A stretch of DNA of 64,000 nt from Diospyros lotus (GCF_014633365.1 NC_068343.1:23405307-23469306); one strand, 5' to 3'. Positions 1 to 12,104 are shown, counted from the first letter of the stretch. Notes: generated by a model not told the origin, from the sequence alone. Translations and numbers: made by a program.

Positions 1-223
1 GGATTGATAGGGTACTATCAAAAATTCATACAGAATTATGGCCCCATCAATAAACCCCTAACTAAGCTCCTTAAGAAGGACAACTTCCAATGGAACTCGA
101 GGGCTTAGGTGGCCTTATTAACACTCAAGAAGGCCATGATAGAAGCACCAATGTTAGCCCTTCCAGATTTCTCCAAAACATTTGTGGTGGAAACTGATGC
201 ATGCGACAATGGTATAGGTGCAA
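1..223 (+). pseudogene. Chromovirus (Ty3/gypsy) pol fragment: end of RT and start of RNase H
   Basis: Frame 1 reads [20 protein letters not shown] and later a stretch ending [13 protein letters not shown]. These are the end of a gypsy reverse transcriptase and the start of its RNase H domain, whose first catalytic Asp lies in the TDA motif. The fragment runs in from beyond the left edge. A TAG at 106-108 interrupts it where related elements usually have a Gln codon, so it looks like a C-to-T change. The frame is cut at about 223 by a copia-type LTR and resumes near 4491. The complete protein would copy the element's RNA into DNA in a cytoplasmic particle; this copy cannot. Confidence 0.85.
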
Positions 224-956
224 TGTTTAGTTTTGATAATGAAAAACAAATTGATTTATACCTTAAGTCATAAGTCAAGTTTATGGTTTTCAACAAAAAT
301 CAATTTCAAATACTTTGTTAAAATGAAAACTAAATGAATTATATTCTTATACATATATGGAGACTTGCACAAACAAGTATTATAATGAAATCCCCAAAAT
401 GATTTTTAAAAATTAGTTTTAAATTGTTAGTCAAAATGAAGGTAAAATTTTCAAAGGCAAAAGACCATCAATTGATGATGAAAATCAGTTATATTTTGAT
501 GATGAAATTATTGTGTAAATAGCTATTAAGTTGGTGCTCTAAATTACTTTTATATGATCTATTAAGCACTAAAATTAAAACTAATTTCATCATGCAATCC
601 AATGTTAAAAATCTTATGATAACTTTCTCGATGACATTTGGAATATTATATTTTTATTTGATTAAAAATATTGTATCAATGAAAATAATTTTGAAGTGTA
701 GAAAAAGTTTCAAATCGATTTTTCGACCGTTGCTATAGTAATTTTCTGTTACTATAGTAATTTTTGGCAGCTACAGTATTTTTCAGATGCTACAGTGATT
801 TTGCTGCAGTGCTATAATACCGGTCAGCCGTTTCATATAGGAAGTCAACCGTTTGCTATAATAGTGGTCAACCATTTTTATGCGAGTTGTTGATTGTTCT
901 TCAAAACTATTGACCGCCTTGCTTCACCAGTCAACCATTATTTGAATTTTTGAGCT

Positions 957-972
957 AACCGGTCGACCGGTT
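957..972. repeat. 16-bp perfect palindrome in the LTR
   Basis: AACCGGTCGACCGGTT is its own reverse complement. It lies among degenerate copies of GGTCAACCG and GCTACAGTATTTTT-like words between about 720 and 1000, in the upstream (U3) part of the LTR. Confidence 0.85.
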
Positions 973-1088
973 ACTTGAATCAATCGACCATTTCTATCGT
1001 AGAAAGCTCCAACGACGAGTTTGATAACTTGCCCAAGACACTCCATCCACCACTAACGGTTATATTTTTGAATGGGCTTGAGATGCAT

Positions 1089-1096
1089 TATAAATA
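1089..1096 (+). promoter_or_regulatory. TATA box of the copia-type LTR
   Basis: TATAAATA lies about 130 bp downstream of the palindrome cluster. The sister LTR has the same word at the matching place (near 9084-9091), so this is the likely U3/R promoter. Confidence 0.55.
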
Positions 1097-1244
1097 GATG
1101 ATAGATGGATGATTCAAGACATTGAGAAGAGTTCATTACAAGCTTACAAGTATTTATTCTTCAAGTGCTTCATTGTTTTATTCATTTCTCTCTCAAAGGC
1201 TTTGCATTCATTTTACATCATTTGTTTACAAGCTTAGTGATTAT

Positions 1245-3969
1245 TGTAACGACCCATTAGAGGGCCCAGTATTTATTCAAAATTTATTTAATTAATTTTT
1301 GAAGTATTTGATTAAGAGATTTTGCCAATTAATTATTTAATGTGGCAATTTAGAGATTTTGAAGGAAAAGAATAGCATTTAATTCTATTTAATTTTGGAA
1401 TTAAAGGAATTTGCCAAAGCGGCGATCTAGTAATTTTTAATTGAGGGGATAGCATTTAAAGAGCATTTAATTCTAGTTATTTATTATGGAAATTAAATGT
1501 TAGGACAAGAAGGTCATTTAGAAATTTGATATTAGAATTTAATTATTAATTAAAGTTATTATGAATAAGGGATTAAGATAATCCATAAGTGAGATGATTT
1601 TGGTATAAAGTCTCCTAGTTATATTAGGAGAAGGAATCCATGTTATAAAGGGAGTGGGATTTAGGGGTTTTATACCTATATATAGCCCATTAAGCTTTAG
1701 TTTCTTCATGCCATGTGAAGAACAAGGGAAAGAAGAAGCTTCATCAGTACCTTTGTGTAGGAGGTTTCTGGTTGCAAGCATTAGCAACGATCCGAGCAAT
1801 ATCAAGGCAAGTTTCTTCTCCTCGTAATCCTTTCTTACGGGAGTATATATATTAGCATTGGATCTCAGTTATTTCAGTTTGTTTATCAAGTTATATCAAT
1901 TCCAGTTCAGAATTCAGATACGTTGTATATTTATATATATGCGTATACAGTGTGTTTAAATCAGTTCATGCATGATCCTTCTAGCGATTCTTCCAAATAG
2001 CATGGTTGAATCATCCTTAATGTTGTTTCATACCAGTTGGGATTCATGTTTCCAATATTTATTTCAGAATGGCATAGTTTCATTGAGTTTTGATGAAGAA
2101 CATAGCCTCTGTAATAGTTCGTGTCCATCAAAAATAGTTGCAGATATCCGGATGAGTTCTTCCATATCCGAATGGATTTTTCAAAGCTTGTGAATAGCAT
2201 CCGGATGGAATAGAGTCTATCCGGATGAGTCAAAAAAATTTCTGTGAGTGACATCTGGATGGCCCTTGGGCATATCCGGATGGCTTTAGCAATATATCCA
2301 AATGGTTTGTATCACATCCGGATGAGTCCAGTGCTTATTGTGAGTAATATCCAGATAGCTCTTGTTCATATCCGGATAGCCCAGTAATATTCGGATGCTT
2401 CATTTTCGTATCTGGATGCCTTGAGTCGTATCAGGATGTGCCTAGTTGTTTTAAATGATATCCGAATGCTTCGTGTTGTATCCGGATGAGTCTAAGACTT
2501 TCTATGAGTAATATCTGAATACCTTGTATCGTATCCGGATGTATCTAAAGTTCTTCAAGTATGATATCCGGATGGGTTGTTTATACATTCGGATAGATCA
2601 AGATAATATCCAGATGTCTCGCCTAATATCCTGATGCCTCCCTCAAAAGTTGAAATTCGTATTCGAATAGTCTCTTGTGGCATCTGAATGCCTCAGTGAG
2701 ATATCTGGATGGCTGGAATCATATCTGGATGTCCTAGTCCTTATCCAAATACTATCCAGCATATCCGAATAGCTAGTTCTTTGTGCTTCCAGCGTATCCG
2801 GATGACCAGAATCATATCCGGATGTCCTAGTATCTATTCGAATATCTTCTAGTCAGCTTCTTATTTGAGCGTCAATGTATTTGGATGAGCCTCCTTCATA
2901 TCCGGATGTCTTTCATCATATCCGGATATCTTTCCTGATATCCAGATGGCTTTTCCAGAAATTTAATTGAACTTCCAGAATAGTTTAATCCAAGTTTTAA
3001 TTAAAGTAATGTATTCAATACCTCCAAATATTGAATTTAAAGGCTAGAATCTATCAAGTTAATCATGCTCATACAATAAATCATAATTCATAGAATCTTT
3101 GTATTCTAATATATAGATAAAGATCATATCATGTTCAGCATTATTTTATTTTGACATGATCAACATTATTTTATGAGATTATGTGCATACATTTTGGTAT
3201 GAGCGCATGACTTTATATGGAGCACTACATATCGTGTGCTAGCATTTACGTGAGCATTGCATTGCATTATACACACCAGGCAGCTTGTCTGCAGGGATCT
3301 CATCAGTTTCAGTTTCAGCTCAGTTTATGAGTTACTCGCCTGGTGGCAACCAGGGGGCTAGGGGCATATTGCCCACAGTATGTGCTTACAGTTTTTATGT
3401 ATGCAAGTTACAGTTCAGACATGTATGTATTATCAGATTATGTGAGCCTATGAGCCAAAGTTGCATACCTGCATTTAATTTACAGTTTATGTGCATTACA
3501 TTTTTATGAATGCAATCAGACAGTGATTATACAGTACAAGTTCAGTGAGTTATTTATCAGTATCGATATTCTTCGATTCAGCTTCAATATTCTTTCCAGC
3601 TTATTACTTGCTGAGCTTTTTAGCTCACCTTGTACTTTTCACCCCTCCAACTTCTAGCAGGGGAGTACCAGAAGTGGGGCCTAGCAGCAGTGGTCTATAG
3701 CGTGTGTATGTGGAGTCGTTTAAGATAAAAGATATCTGGGAGTTTGTTGAGTTTATAGTGTTTTCTCAGTTTAGATCTATTTTATATTTCAGTTGAGGGA
3801 TTGTCCCTTAGACAGAGTTTATGATTTTCAGTCTGTATTGACTCAGAGTTTTTATTCCAGTTGATTGAGATGTTCAGTTATGGTATCAGATTTCAGTTTA
3901 TCAGTTAGTTTTATTTTATTTTCCCTGTAACACCTCTTCTAGAGCAGTTCTAGGAGAGGGGGTGTTACA
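1245..3969 (+). mobile_element. Gypsy-type solo LTR with TSD ATTAT
   Basis: The 2,725-bp unit starts TGTAACGACCC and ends GGGGGTGTTACA, so both ends carry the TG/CA termini. ATTAT at 1240-1244 and again at 3970-3974 is a perfect target-site duplication. No coding domain is present. Near the 3' end it has a TTGCTGAGCTTTTTAGCTCACC block, which is also found in the gypsy LTRs at 22,867 and (reversed) at 28,899 and 54,522, so these belong to one broad family of long LTRs. The middle is filled by degenerate ATCCGGATG repeats. Confidence 0.92.
2130..2960 (+). repeat. Degenerate tandem cluster of ATCCGGATG
   Basis: About a dozen exact ATCCGGATG words and many one- or two-base variants recur every 20-40 bp, usually preceded by AT or GT. 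The core TCCGGA is a palindrome with CG in the centre. The words between copies are not conserved, so this is not an ordinary tandem array. Confidence 0.85.
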
Positions 3970-4490
3970 ATTATTTAGAGAGATCTTATAATCTAAGAGT
4001 TTCATCTCTTAGAATCTATTTACTGTTTTTATCTCTTATAATTCCTAACAAGATTAGATAAAGGGCTTACATTACTTGTAGCAGGATTATTTTTCCTAGC
4101 TTGTTAATAAAGGGCTTGCTTCTTTAAGCAAGAGGCTGTATATTCCTAGCTTGTTGCTAGAGGGTTTGCTACTTTAAGCAAGAGGTTATAAATTCCTAGC
4201 TTGTTACTAGAGGGCCTATTCGAAGTGATAGGAGGATTATAGTGAATTGCATAAAAAATCCTTAATGAAAAGCTAAGATAATGGATTAAGCTTAGTTTAA
4301 GTCGAACCACTATATAATGTTGTGTCCCTTCTTTGCTTGTGCTCTTTGTTTCATTTATTGTTCCAAGCATTTCGATAATCCTCAATTGCACTAAAATCTC
4401 ATTTTTCATAAAAAAAGATTTTCAAAGTTTAATCAAACTTTTAAACAACCTAATTCACCCTCTCTTGGGTATTGGTGTCTTTGATATACA

Positions 4491-5376
4491 AACCTATCAC
4501 AATCAAGCCCTAGCTCCAAGACACTTAAGCCTAAGTGTTTATGACAAAGAGCTCTTGGTAGTGTTAGGGGATATTAAGAAGTGGAGACACTATCTGAAAA
4601 TAGGGCCTTTCATCATCAAGACTAATCATGAGAGTCTGTAATTTTTGTCTCAACAAAGGTTACACACCCAGTTGCAGAAGAAGGGAGTGTTAAAGTTAAT
4701 GGGGCTAGACTATACTATTGTGTACTATAAAGGGTTGTGATGCCTGAGTGGGTTAAAGAGGTAGCAAGAAGTTATGATCAAACCCCATGGGTTTAAGACA
4801 TAATAGCCCAGTTATCAGTTCACTCATCAAAAAATTCAAGGTACATATTCTCTAATGGGCTAGTAAGGTTTAATGGCCGGTTGGTAGTTGGAGATGATGA
4901 GGTGCTCAAAACAAGGATCATAGCCTCTTTACATGCTTCTCTAGTAGGTGGCCACTAGGGGGTACAAGCCACCTATCAGAAAGTGAGGCAATTGTTCTTC
5001 TAGCTAGGACAAAGGAAGGCAGTGGTGAGCTTTGTGTTGTCTTGTGAGGTGTGTTAGAGGTGCAAGCATGAGAATGTGGCTTACCCAGGCTTGTTGCAAC
5101 CCTTGGCAGTGCTAGAACAAGCTTAGGAGGGAGTCACTATGGATTTCATAGAGGGATTCCCCAAATTAAAGGGTAAGGATATGGTTTTGGTTGTGGTAGA
5201 TAGACCGACCAAGTTTACCCATTTTATCAGTCTAACCCATCCTTTCTCAACATAAGAGGTAGCAAGGAAGATCATGGATTAGTGGTCAAAGTACATAGGG
5301 TGCCTAAGTCAATTATCCGAGATAGAGACAAGATTTTCACAAGTGTGTTTTGGTAAGAGTTGTTTAGGAACATAGG
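4491..5376 (+). pseudogene. Chromovirus pol fragment: RNase H end and integrase N-half
   Basis: Near 4510 the sequence reads ALAPRHLSLSVYDKELLVVL and then KKWRHYLKIGPFIIKTNHES, the classic gypsy RNase H connection. After several stops come integrase pieces: a degraded zinc-binding region (about 4930-5070), then MDFIEGFPKLKGKD with the first catalytic Asp near 5140, and a stretch resembling the second-Asp region near 5315. It continues the frame broken at 223 and is broken again by the LTR at 5377. Multiple stops and frameshifts show an old, dead copy. Confidence 0.82.
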
Positions 5377-7423
5377 TGTAACACCCTGCTTTCCCGAAAG
5401 GCGTGTCACTATGCTGGCGCCCATCATATACATACATATTCTCTTTCTTAAATACATTCCTTATACCTCAAGTACCGTATTTCAAAGAGAAAACCCCCCA
5501 GCATATCCTTACAAATGCGGAAGCAATAATCGAAACCTAATATGGTACATAAACAATTCACTATATTTAAAACATAAGAATCTGTACCATAGTTAACATC
5601 ATATCTATAACAACCTTAATACATAAATACATGGGGACTCATTTCCCGAGATAACATCTAAACACCCTAGGTGCAATCATATGATACCTCAACATACATA
5701 GCCATTTCTCAACTCATTTGAAACATAATTCAGATCTTCATGAACAACAGAATACCGGAACCTGAATCCATCGATCACGTCACCCCGTGCCATCATATCC
5801 CAATCATCTCCTTGCCTAAGCTGCAAGTCTCAACTGGAACGTTGAATGTTCCAGTGGCATAACCCATTAGAAGATGAAACTTCTAGTGAGGGTCCAAAAA
5901 CATATATATGAATGCATGATGCAACAACATGAATAACATTTGCCCTAGTGCAACTTCTCTGGCCCAATGGCCTGGCATAGAATCCTAAGCAGAATCACGA
6001 ACCTCTGCAAGATAAGCCTAACGTTATTCCATCAATTGCCCTTGGAGAATTACGGCTACACTATCGAGGTGACATCTCATTCCCATGCACAAATATCAAT
6101 ATGACAAGCCATGCAAATATTACAACTTTCCAGGCAATTTTGATAAAATGAATCATATCTTTCATAAATATAATGCATTATAAACAATCATATCATATAG
6201 GATAGGACAACTCACCTTTTGAGATAAATTCGAATTTCCTCGAAAAGCGTGCACCGCCTCAATTTGCATGCATGACCTCAATTTCCATGTAAATCCTCGA
6301 TTCTTGCACACTACCTCAATTTTTGTGCACTAACCATGATTTTCGTGTCTCACCTCAATTTTCATACACCGCCTCGATATTCGTGCCGAACCTCAAAAGG
6401 TGTGCTTGGACAATTTTTCTTGCCAAAATATCCGAAATATTATTAAATCTCCAAATCCTATTTTTTAGGATTTTTCTCTATTTTTTTCTATTTTCTTTCC
6501 CTTTTCTCCTTTTCTTTTCTTTTTTCTTTTTCTTTTCTTTTTTCTTTTATTTCTTCTCTTCTTCTCCACTTCTTATTCCTCTTCCGCCTGCAACTCCCTC
6601 ACACACCAGCTCCATCCGCCAGCGGGCCAGCCGGGCTACCTCGCCACTTGCCTCCAGCCTCCCTAGCCAATATACCGCTGCTGGCAGCCCCTTGGGGCCG
6701 CCGTCAACCGCGACTTGCTGCTGCCTCGTTGCAGCCAGCTTTGGCCTCCTTCGACTTCACTAGTCCTCGCTCCAGCCTCCATCGAGCTCGACGATCACCC
6801 ACATACCTTATTGGGCCAATGCTTTAGTCGCCACTAGTCGCTCGAGCTTGTTGTCTAGCCACTGAGCTCGCGGCCATGGCCGCAGCTTCTGGCCATCCTT
6901 GAGGCTACCTCTCGACCACCAGCTTCGGTTCCAAGCTTCTTCCTCGCCTCTCGGCCATTGCTTGCCCAGCTTTAGCTTTCTTCTCCGCATTTGCTCTGTC
7001 AGCCATGTTTCTCTCTTCATTTGCTTCCATTTCCATTGCATTTTTCTTTCTTCCATTTTGCTTCCTCAAATGACCCTTATATATAGAGATCCCACTGCCT
7101 CAAACCAGCCTTGGCCATTAATCTATCCTCCCACTTGCATCAAACTTAGCTAAGAAGGATCTGGAAGCTTACAGAAGCTCCACCTGTCATACGCACGCAC
7201 GACATGCATATATATATATATATTATATAACTATTGAATAATACACCAACATATAAGGGAAATTACACTTTTAATCCCCACATTTCATCTTAATATCACT
7301 TGGATAATTTCCTTATTACAACTATGCCCTCAAACATTAAATTAATTTGCATTTTAATACCGAAAATGCAAAATTAATAATCCATGATTACTCGATAAAG
7401 ATGATTTTGCCCTAGTGTCCTCA
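5377..7423 (-). mobile_element. Gypsy-type solo LTR, minus orientation, in chromovirus integrase
   Basis: The plus strand starts TGTAACACCCTG, the reverse complement of the GGGTGTTACA end of this LTR family. It ends about TGTCCTCA at 7423. The flanks ATAGG (5372-5376) and CCAGG (7424-7428) match at 3 of 5 bases, so the right end is tentative. Inside are a polypyrimidine tract (about 6470-6570), a GC-rich island (about 6580-7060) and an AT-rich tail. The same order occurs in the copy at 61,518-63,370. Long open frames over the T-rich tract are low-complexity and were not called as genes. Confidence 0.75.
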
Positions 7424-8181
7424 CCAGGCTATCGTTTCATCTTGAAACCACTGAAAGGTTGTTCATCATGAAAAATTAAAGCCCCCTCAGTGGTGGTACA
7501 ACTCCATCCACCACAATGTCATCAACTAGAGCCCTTTTGAAGCAGTGTTCGGCTATAAGCCACCCCTCATTGCAGCCTTATTGAGTTCTATAGCTACTAT
7601 GGCCTCAGTTGAATAATATCTACAATAGAGGTAGGAGGTTTTAAAGGTATTGAAAAGGGAATTGACTACAACCCAAAACATGATGAAGTAGAGCGCTGAT
7701 AAGAGAATGAGTGACCGAACCTTTGAAGTAGGGGACAAGGTTTATCTAAGAGTGAAGAGGTTTGTACAGTAGCCATTCACATCTACCCCTCCATCCAAGC
7801 TAAGTCCCAAGTACTTTGGGTCGTATGCTATCGAGGCTAAGGTAAGGAAGGTTGAATATAAACTCAGACTACCACCACAGGTTAACATGCATCTTGTGTT
7901 CCATGTATCTCTATTGAAGAAATCTGTTGAGCCACAAGTGATAGTTAGCTTGGAAATATCTATTGTAGGTGAGGAAGAGGTAGTGGAGCCACAGGCTATT
8001 CTGGATATGAGAGTGATTTACCGAGGCTCATTGCCCCTAACTTAAGTGCTGGTCAGGTGGTCACACAAGAACCCTCATCACACCACCTGGGAGTATCTTC
8101 CCAAATTGCTAACCCAATTTCCATGATCTGTGGGACTTCTATAGATTCTTGAGGACAAGAATGCTTTCAAGGGGTGGAGAA
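7424..8181 (+). pseudogene. Chromovirus integrase C-half with chromodomain, then polypurine tract
   Basis: The frame picks up gypsy integrase near EWWYNSIHH (about 7485). It continues through GDKVYLRVKRF and LSPKYFGSYAIEAKVRKVEY (about 7735-7860) to a chromodomain-like tail, LVRWSHKNPHHTTWEYLP, near 8050-8110. A C-terminal chromodomain marks chromoviruses, where the family is known to use it for chromatin targeting. The coding part ends near a TTGAGGACAAGAATG segment, and the purine-rich AAGGGGTGGAGAA just before 8182 is the likely polypurine tract. In-frame stops are present. Lineage within the chromoviruses (Tekay, Reina or other) is not resolved. Confidence 0.82.
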
Positions 8182-8343
8182 TGTTATGACCCCAGTGGCA
8201 ATTTTGAAATTTTTGTGTATGATTTCCTATAATAACCATAGCTTACCTAGGCCACTTGTAACGAGCAGCTAGAATGTTCCCCAAGGATATGTTATGAAAC
8301 TGTGGGAAGGGCCTATATTGATATTTTACTCTTAGTAATAAAA

Positions 8344-9656
8344 TGGTTTTGATAATGACTATATGAAAATCAATCTCTACAATATGGATTATATAAATGA
8401 GAAAATAACTTTTATAATATGAAGCAAGGCATGGATTATATAAATGAGAAAATAACTTTTAATATGTGAATTGTGAAGCAAGGTATGGATTATATGAATG
8501 AGAAAACAAATTTGTAATACATGAATTTTGAAGCAAGATATGAAATCCTATAGAAGAAATATTGAGTTTTGTTGAGTGATATTTATTTCAAAATATACTT
8601 TTGATAATCTTAACTTGCTTTCAAAAAGATCAAAATGAGGATTTGTTAAAGTTTTCTATGTTTTCAAAAGGATAGTTGACTATGTGTTTCATTCTGTTGA
8701 CTATACCTTAGAATAGTCGACTATGCTGTTAAGGATAGTTGACTATGTATAAGGATAGTCAACTATGCTGGTTTGATCTGTCGACTATGTGAGGCATTTG
8801 TCGACTATTTTTGTTCTGTAAATTCAAAATTTTCTTCACATTTTCACATCTGTCGACTATACACTTGTATCTGTCGACTATGGGATTTTTGTATTAAAAG
8901 ATAGTAGACTATCACTTTCTGTCTGTCGACTATGCTTAGCTTTATTTGATAAAATAGTCGACTAACCTATTTTCTCTGTCGACTATGTGTTTCTCAGAAA
9001 CTTATAACGGCTAGTTTTTGGCGCATTAAATGCTCACCCAACCACGCACAACGGTCCAAATTTTGAACTTGCCCACCATCAACTATAAATAGGTGGTTGA
9101 AGACGCATTGAAGGTTGCTGAATCTTATTGAATATCAAAAATGACCGTGCCTTCACTGTTACATTGAGCGTTTACTTTTTTCACTCTGTATTTCCATTTA
9201 AAAGGCTTTGATATCTTATTGTTCTATTCTTTTAAGCCTCGGTCAATTCATTTAAAGAGAGAGCTTGTAACTAAGAGTTGTACTCTTAGAATCTCAACTT
9301 CATTTTTTGTATTTTTCCTAGCAGTAGCTAGAGGGCCCATTAAATTGGGAGGTTGTAACTCTGCCTAGTCAAGGACTAGAGGACCTGCTCATATTGAGTA
9401 AGGGGTTTGATAGTGAAATTGCTTTTAAAAATCCTTAGTGGATAGCTAAGGTAGTGGACTAAGCTTGGAAGGCTGAACCACTATAAATCTGTGTCTTCAC
9501 TGCTATTCATTTTTTTTTTTTTTTTATGTTTGCATCCTTGCTCTTTTGACTTAGCTTATTCATTGATAAATTTTTCTTTAACCAAAATATTTTTACTTCT
9601 CAAAAGAATTTTTTTTAATTACACCAATTCACCCCCCCTCTTGGTGTGTTCCATAT
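8344..9656 (+). mobile_element. Copia-type solo LTR in the chromovirus 3' LTR
   Basis: It begins TGGTTTTGATAATGAC and ends near AATTCACCCCCCCTCTTGG followed by TGTTCCATATCA. These are the same terminal words as in the LTR at 224-4490. It contains the GTCGACTAT repeat cluster, a TATAAATA box near 9084, and a late GAACCACTATAAATC block shared with the other copia-type LTRs. It is about 1.3 kb with no coding domain. No clear 5-bp duplication was found, so the ends are approximate. Confidence 0.72.
8690..9000 (+). repeat. Degenerate cluster of GTCGACTAT
   Basis: GTCGACTAT and one-base variants (such as AGTCGACTA and AGTTGACTA) recur roughly every 20-35 bp over about 300 bp in the U3 part of the LTR. 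The core GTCGAC is a CG-centred palindrome. Confidence 0.85.
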
Positions 9657-9733
9657 CAGTTCAATTCTATCATATATAAGGCCAAATGTAGGAAGATGGG
9701 ACTTCTATGTTGAATGAGAAGATCTTTCCCTCT

Positions 9734-9738
<5 letters not shown>

Positions 9739-9772
<34 letters not shown>
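9739..9772. repeat. (TC)n microsatellite
   Basis: About 17 perfect TC units in the last part of the chromovirus 3' LTR. Confidence 0.97.
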
Positions 9773-9775
<3 letters not shown>

Positions 9776-9888
9776 CTTTCTAATTCTATGCACTTTAAGT
9801 CTCACACCAGAGACTTGACAGTAATATACAAGTTGATCTTTTTATTTTTTCTTTTGTAATAAGAATACACTGACTGCAGTATCATTCA

Positions 9889-10566
9889 CCCCTAGCAGGG
9901 CCGGACCTTCCATGAGGCAGCTGCCTTAAGGCCCATGGAAATGTCATGGAAACTTCACTACTTAGGAGCCCATAAATAAAAAACATTTCCATTTGTAAGG
10001 GCCTATTTCCCAGCCCAGCCTAGCAGCCCACCCTTTTCCCGTCTGCAAAGTTTCTCTCTCCCTCTCTTTCGCTCGCTGCCCTAGCCCTACCTTTCTCGCT
10101 CCGTCGCGCCTCGCCCTCGCTCTCACCTCTCGCTTCTCGCTACTGCTCCATCGCCGGTCACTTGCTGCCTCTCTCTCCTCTTGCTGAGTTATCGCCCTTC
10201 GCCCTCGACCTCGCCCTCACCCTCTCGCTCTCGCCCTTGCTCTCTCGCCTCTCGCTTCTTGGTCGGCGGTCACTCCTCCTCACTGGCTCGCCTCGCCCTC
10301 GTGGCCAGTGGCTCGCTGCTCAGTCGCTCACCTAGCAAACATCGCCTTTCGCTGCTCTGCTCAGTCGCTCACCATTGTGGGTTATGGCCGGCCGGTGTCT
10401 CATTGCCTCTTGCTTCGTTGCTCGCTGTCACTGGTGGCTCGCTACCTCTCGATTGCCGATTGGCTCATTAGATTCACTCTTTCAGATTTGCTTCAACTTT
10501 CAACGATTACATTTGGGGGGCCCATTTTTTACATTTCGCCTCAAGGCCCCAAAAACTCAGGTACAG
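9889..10566. mobile_element. Possible non-autonomous DNA element with GC-rich core
   Basis: The left end CAGGGCCGGACCT and the GCCTCAAGGCCCCAAAA block near the right end resemble the CAGGGCCGGCC-type inverted ends of some plant DNA transposons. The core (about 10,040-10,460) is rich in CTCGCC and CTCTCGC, unlike its neighbours. It ends where the minus-strand Tat-1 RNase H frame begins. I found no clear target duplication, and the inverted ends match only in part, so class and borders are unsure. Open frames over the GC-rich core look like composition effects. Confidence 0.35.
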
Positions 10567-11475
10567 CATTGACCCCCAGATACATGAACAAAGGCTCCCT
10601 AGTTCCAGGTCTTGTCAATTAAGTAACTTCCTTCAAATATTCATTTAAAATTTCAAAGGCTTTTTGATCGTCATCTATCCACTTAAAGCTTTTGCCTGCT
10701 CTTAAGGTTTGGAAAAATGGAAAACTTCTTTGTACTGATTTTGATAAGAATCTACTAAGAGCTACTAACCTCCGGTTAACTATTGAACTTCTTTGATTGA
10801 GATTGGAGGTTTCATATCTAGTGTTGCTTGTATTTTTCTAGATTGTCTTCAATGCCTCATTGTGTTATCATGTATCCTAGGAATTTTCCAAATTGTACTC
10901 CGAATGAGCATTTATTAGGGTTGAGTCGCATATTATATTTTTAAAGTACCTCAAAAACTCACATTAAGTTTTCCACATGTGACTCATTGTTTTTACTTTT
11001 CACAATCATATCATCCACATATGCCTCCATTGTGTTTCCCAATAAATCTTTGAAAACTTTGTTAACCATTATCTGATATGTAGCTCCTACATTTTTTAAC
11101 CCAAAGGACATGACTTTGTAGCAATATCCCCTTTCTGTGATGAAGGTTTTTTTTTTTTCTACATATGGTGGATGCATCATGATTTGATCATAGCTTGAAA
11201 AAGTGTCTAGAAAGCTTAATAGTTCGTACCTAGACATTTCAACAACCAATCTGTTAATCCTATGTAATGGATATGAATCTTTTGTCCATGCTTTGTTGAG
11301 ATATGTGAAGTCCGTGTAAACTCGCCATTTTCCATTTGCTTTCTTCACCATAACTATGTTAGCCAACCATTTAAGATAATAGACTTCCCTAATAAATCCT
11401 ATATCTAGTAATTTATCGATCTCTTTAAAGCATCTTTATGCATAGAAAAAAACTATTTGTTCTTTTTAGAGATTT
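10567..11475 (-). pseudogene. Tat-1 pol fragment: reverse transcriptase into RNase H
   Basis: On the minus strand from about 11,440 the protein reads EIDKLLDIGFIREVYY, then VKKANGKWRVYTDFTYLNKA, a KDSYPL motif, FGLKNVGATYQIMVNKVF and the active-site box YVDD at 11,010-11,021. It continues with stops to a TRPGTREPLFMYLGV stretch at the start of RNase H near 10,570. This is typical of the Tat group. The same element's protease lies at 26,724-27,600, and a 15-kb LTR insertion separates them. The first 100 or so residues of RT are missing or unrecognisable. Confidence 0.85.
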
Positions 11476-12104
11476 TGAAAAATAGTGATAAAAGTATACA
11501 CTGAAAGATTTAACTTTAGTTGATTAAGGAAATAATGATGTAAGTATGATTTGAGTGAAAATGTACTTTACAGGATGAATTTTTGAACTAATATTCCAAG
11601 CTTTAAATGTTGGAAATAAAAACTTAGACATATTGAAATTAAAAGTAGAAATGAGTAATGCAACACATAAAGATTTTTTAGTGGTTTGGATCACACAACC
11701 TACTCCACTACCTTGGCTTCTCACCAAGGATTCAACCAACTCACTAGATAGCTTTTTAACTTGGATCGGTTATAACCATTTTATAATAGTTTTTAAAGCC
11801 TTAACTGAAACCATAACCTTTTAAAAGATAAGGCGTAACCACTTCTTTTTTAACAATCAAGCATAACCACTGCCTTTCCTAGGATTAGACGTCACCTCTT
11901 ACCTTTTTAGGGATTAGGCAGAACCACATGTGACTTACAAGAAGCAAAGATTTAAAGAATACAAGAGAAGTTTTCCAATAACAACTTACAATAGAATAAG
12001 GCTTCTCTCAATTAATCCAAGATTTTAGAATAGGAAGCTGGGTTCACACTCTTTGTTTTTTGTAACCACTTCAAAATCAAACCTTAGACTTCTTTAGCTA
12101 AAGG

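Larger units (their letters stand above)
224..4490 (+). mobile_element. Copia-type solo LTR inside chromovirus pol (itself interrupted at 1245-3969)
   Basis: It starts near a TTTTGATAATGA motif and ends shortly after an AATTCACCCTCTCTTGGG motif, the terminal signature of a common plant copia LTR type (probably SIRE/Maximus-like). It interrupts the chromovirus RNase H frame. Without the nested gypsy LTR it is about 1.5 kb. A TATA box lies at 1089-1096, and AAACCACTATATAAT-like sequence lies near the 3' end, as in its sister at 8344-9656. No gag or pol lies inside, so this is a solo LTR. I could not fix the ends to the base: no clean 5-bp target duplication was found, so allow about 15 bp at each side. 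Confidence 0.7.
8182..9888 (+). mobile_element. 3' LTR of the chromovirus, split by a copia-type LTR
   Basis: TGTTATGACCCC follows the polypurine tract directly, as expected for a 3' LTR start. After the insert at about 8344-9656 the remainder runs to about 9888 (ATCATTCA). That gives a native length near 0.4 kb, which suits a chromovirus. The 5' LTR is outside the window, so the right end cannot be checked by comparison. Confidence 0.6.

Noticed and set aside
2130..2960. Regular short repeats that could look like a CRISPR array
   Set aside because: The repeats are only 9 bp, degenerate and unevenly spaced, in a plant LTR; the context excludes CRISPR.
6323..6763. A 146-codon open frame
   Set aside because: It runs through a T/C-rich tract giving long Phe runs and lies inside a gypsy LTR; it is a composition effect.
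10181..10622. Overlapping open frames of about 100 codons in a GC-rich stretch
   Set aside because: Three frames are open at once and the sequence is simple CTCGCC-type repetition; no domain was recognised.
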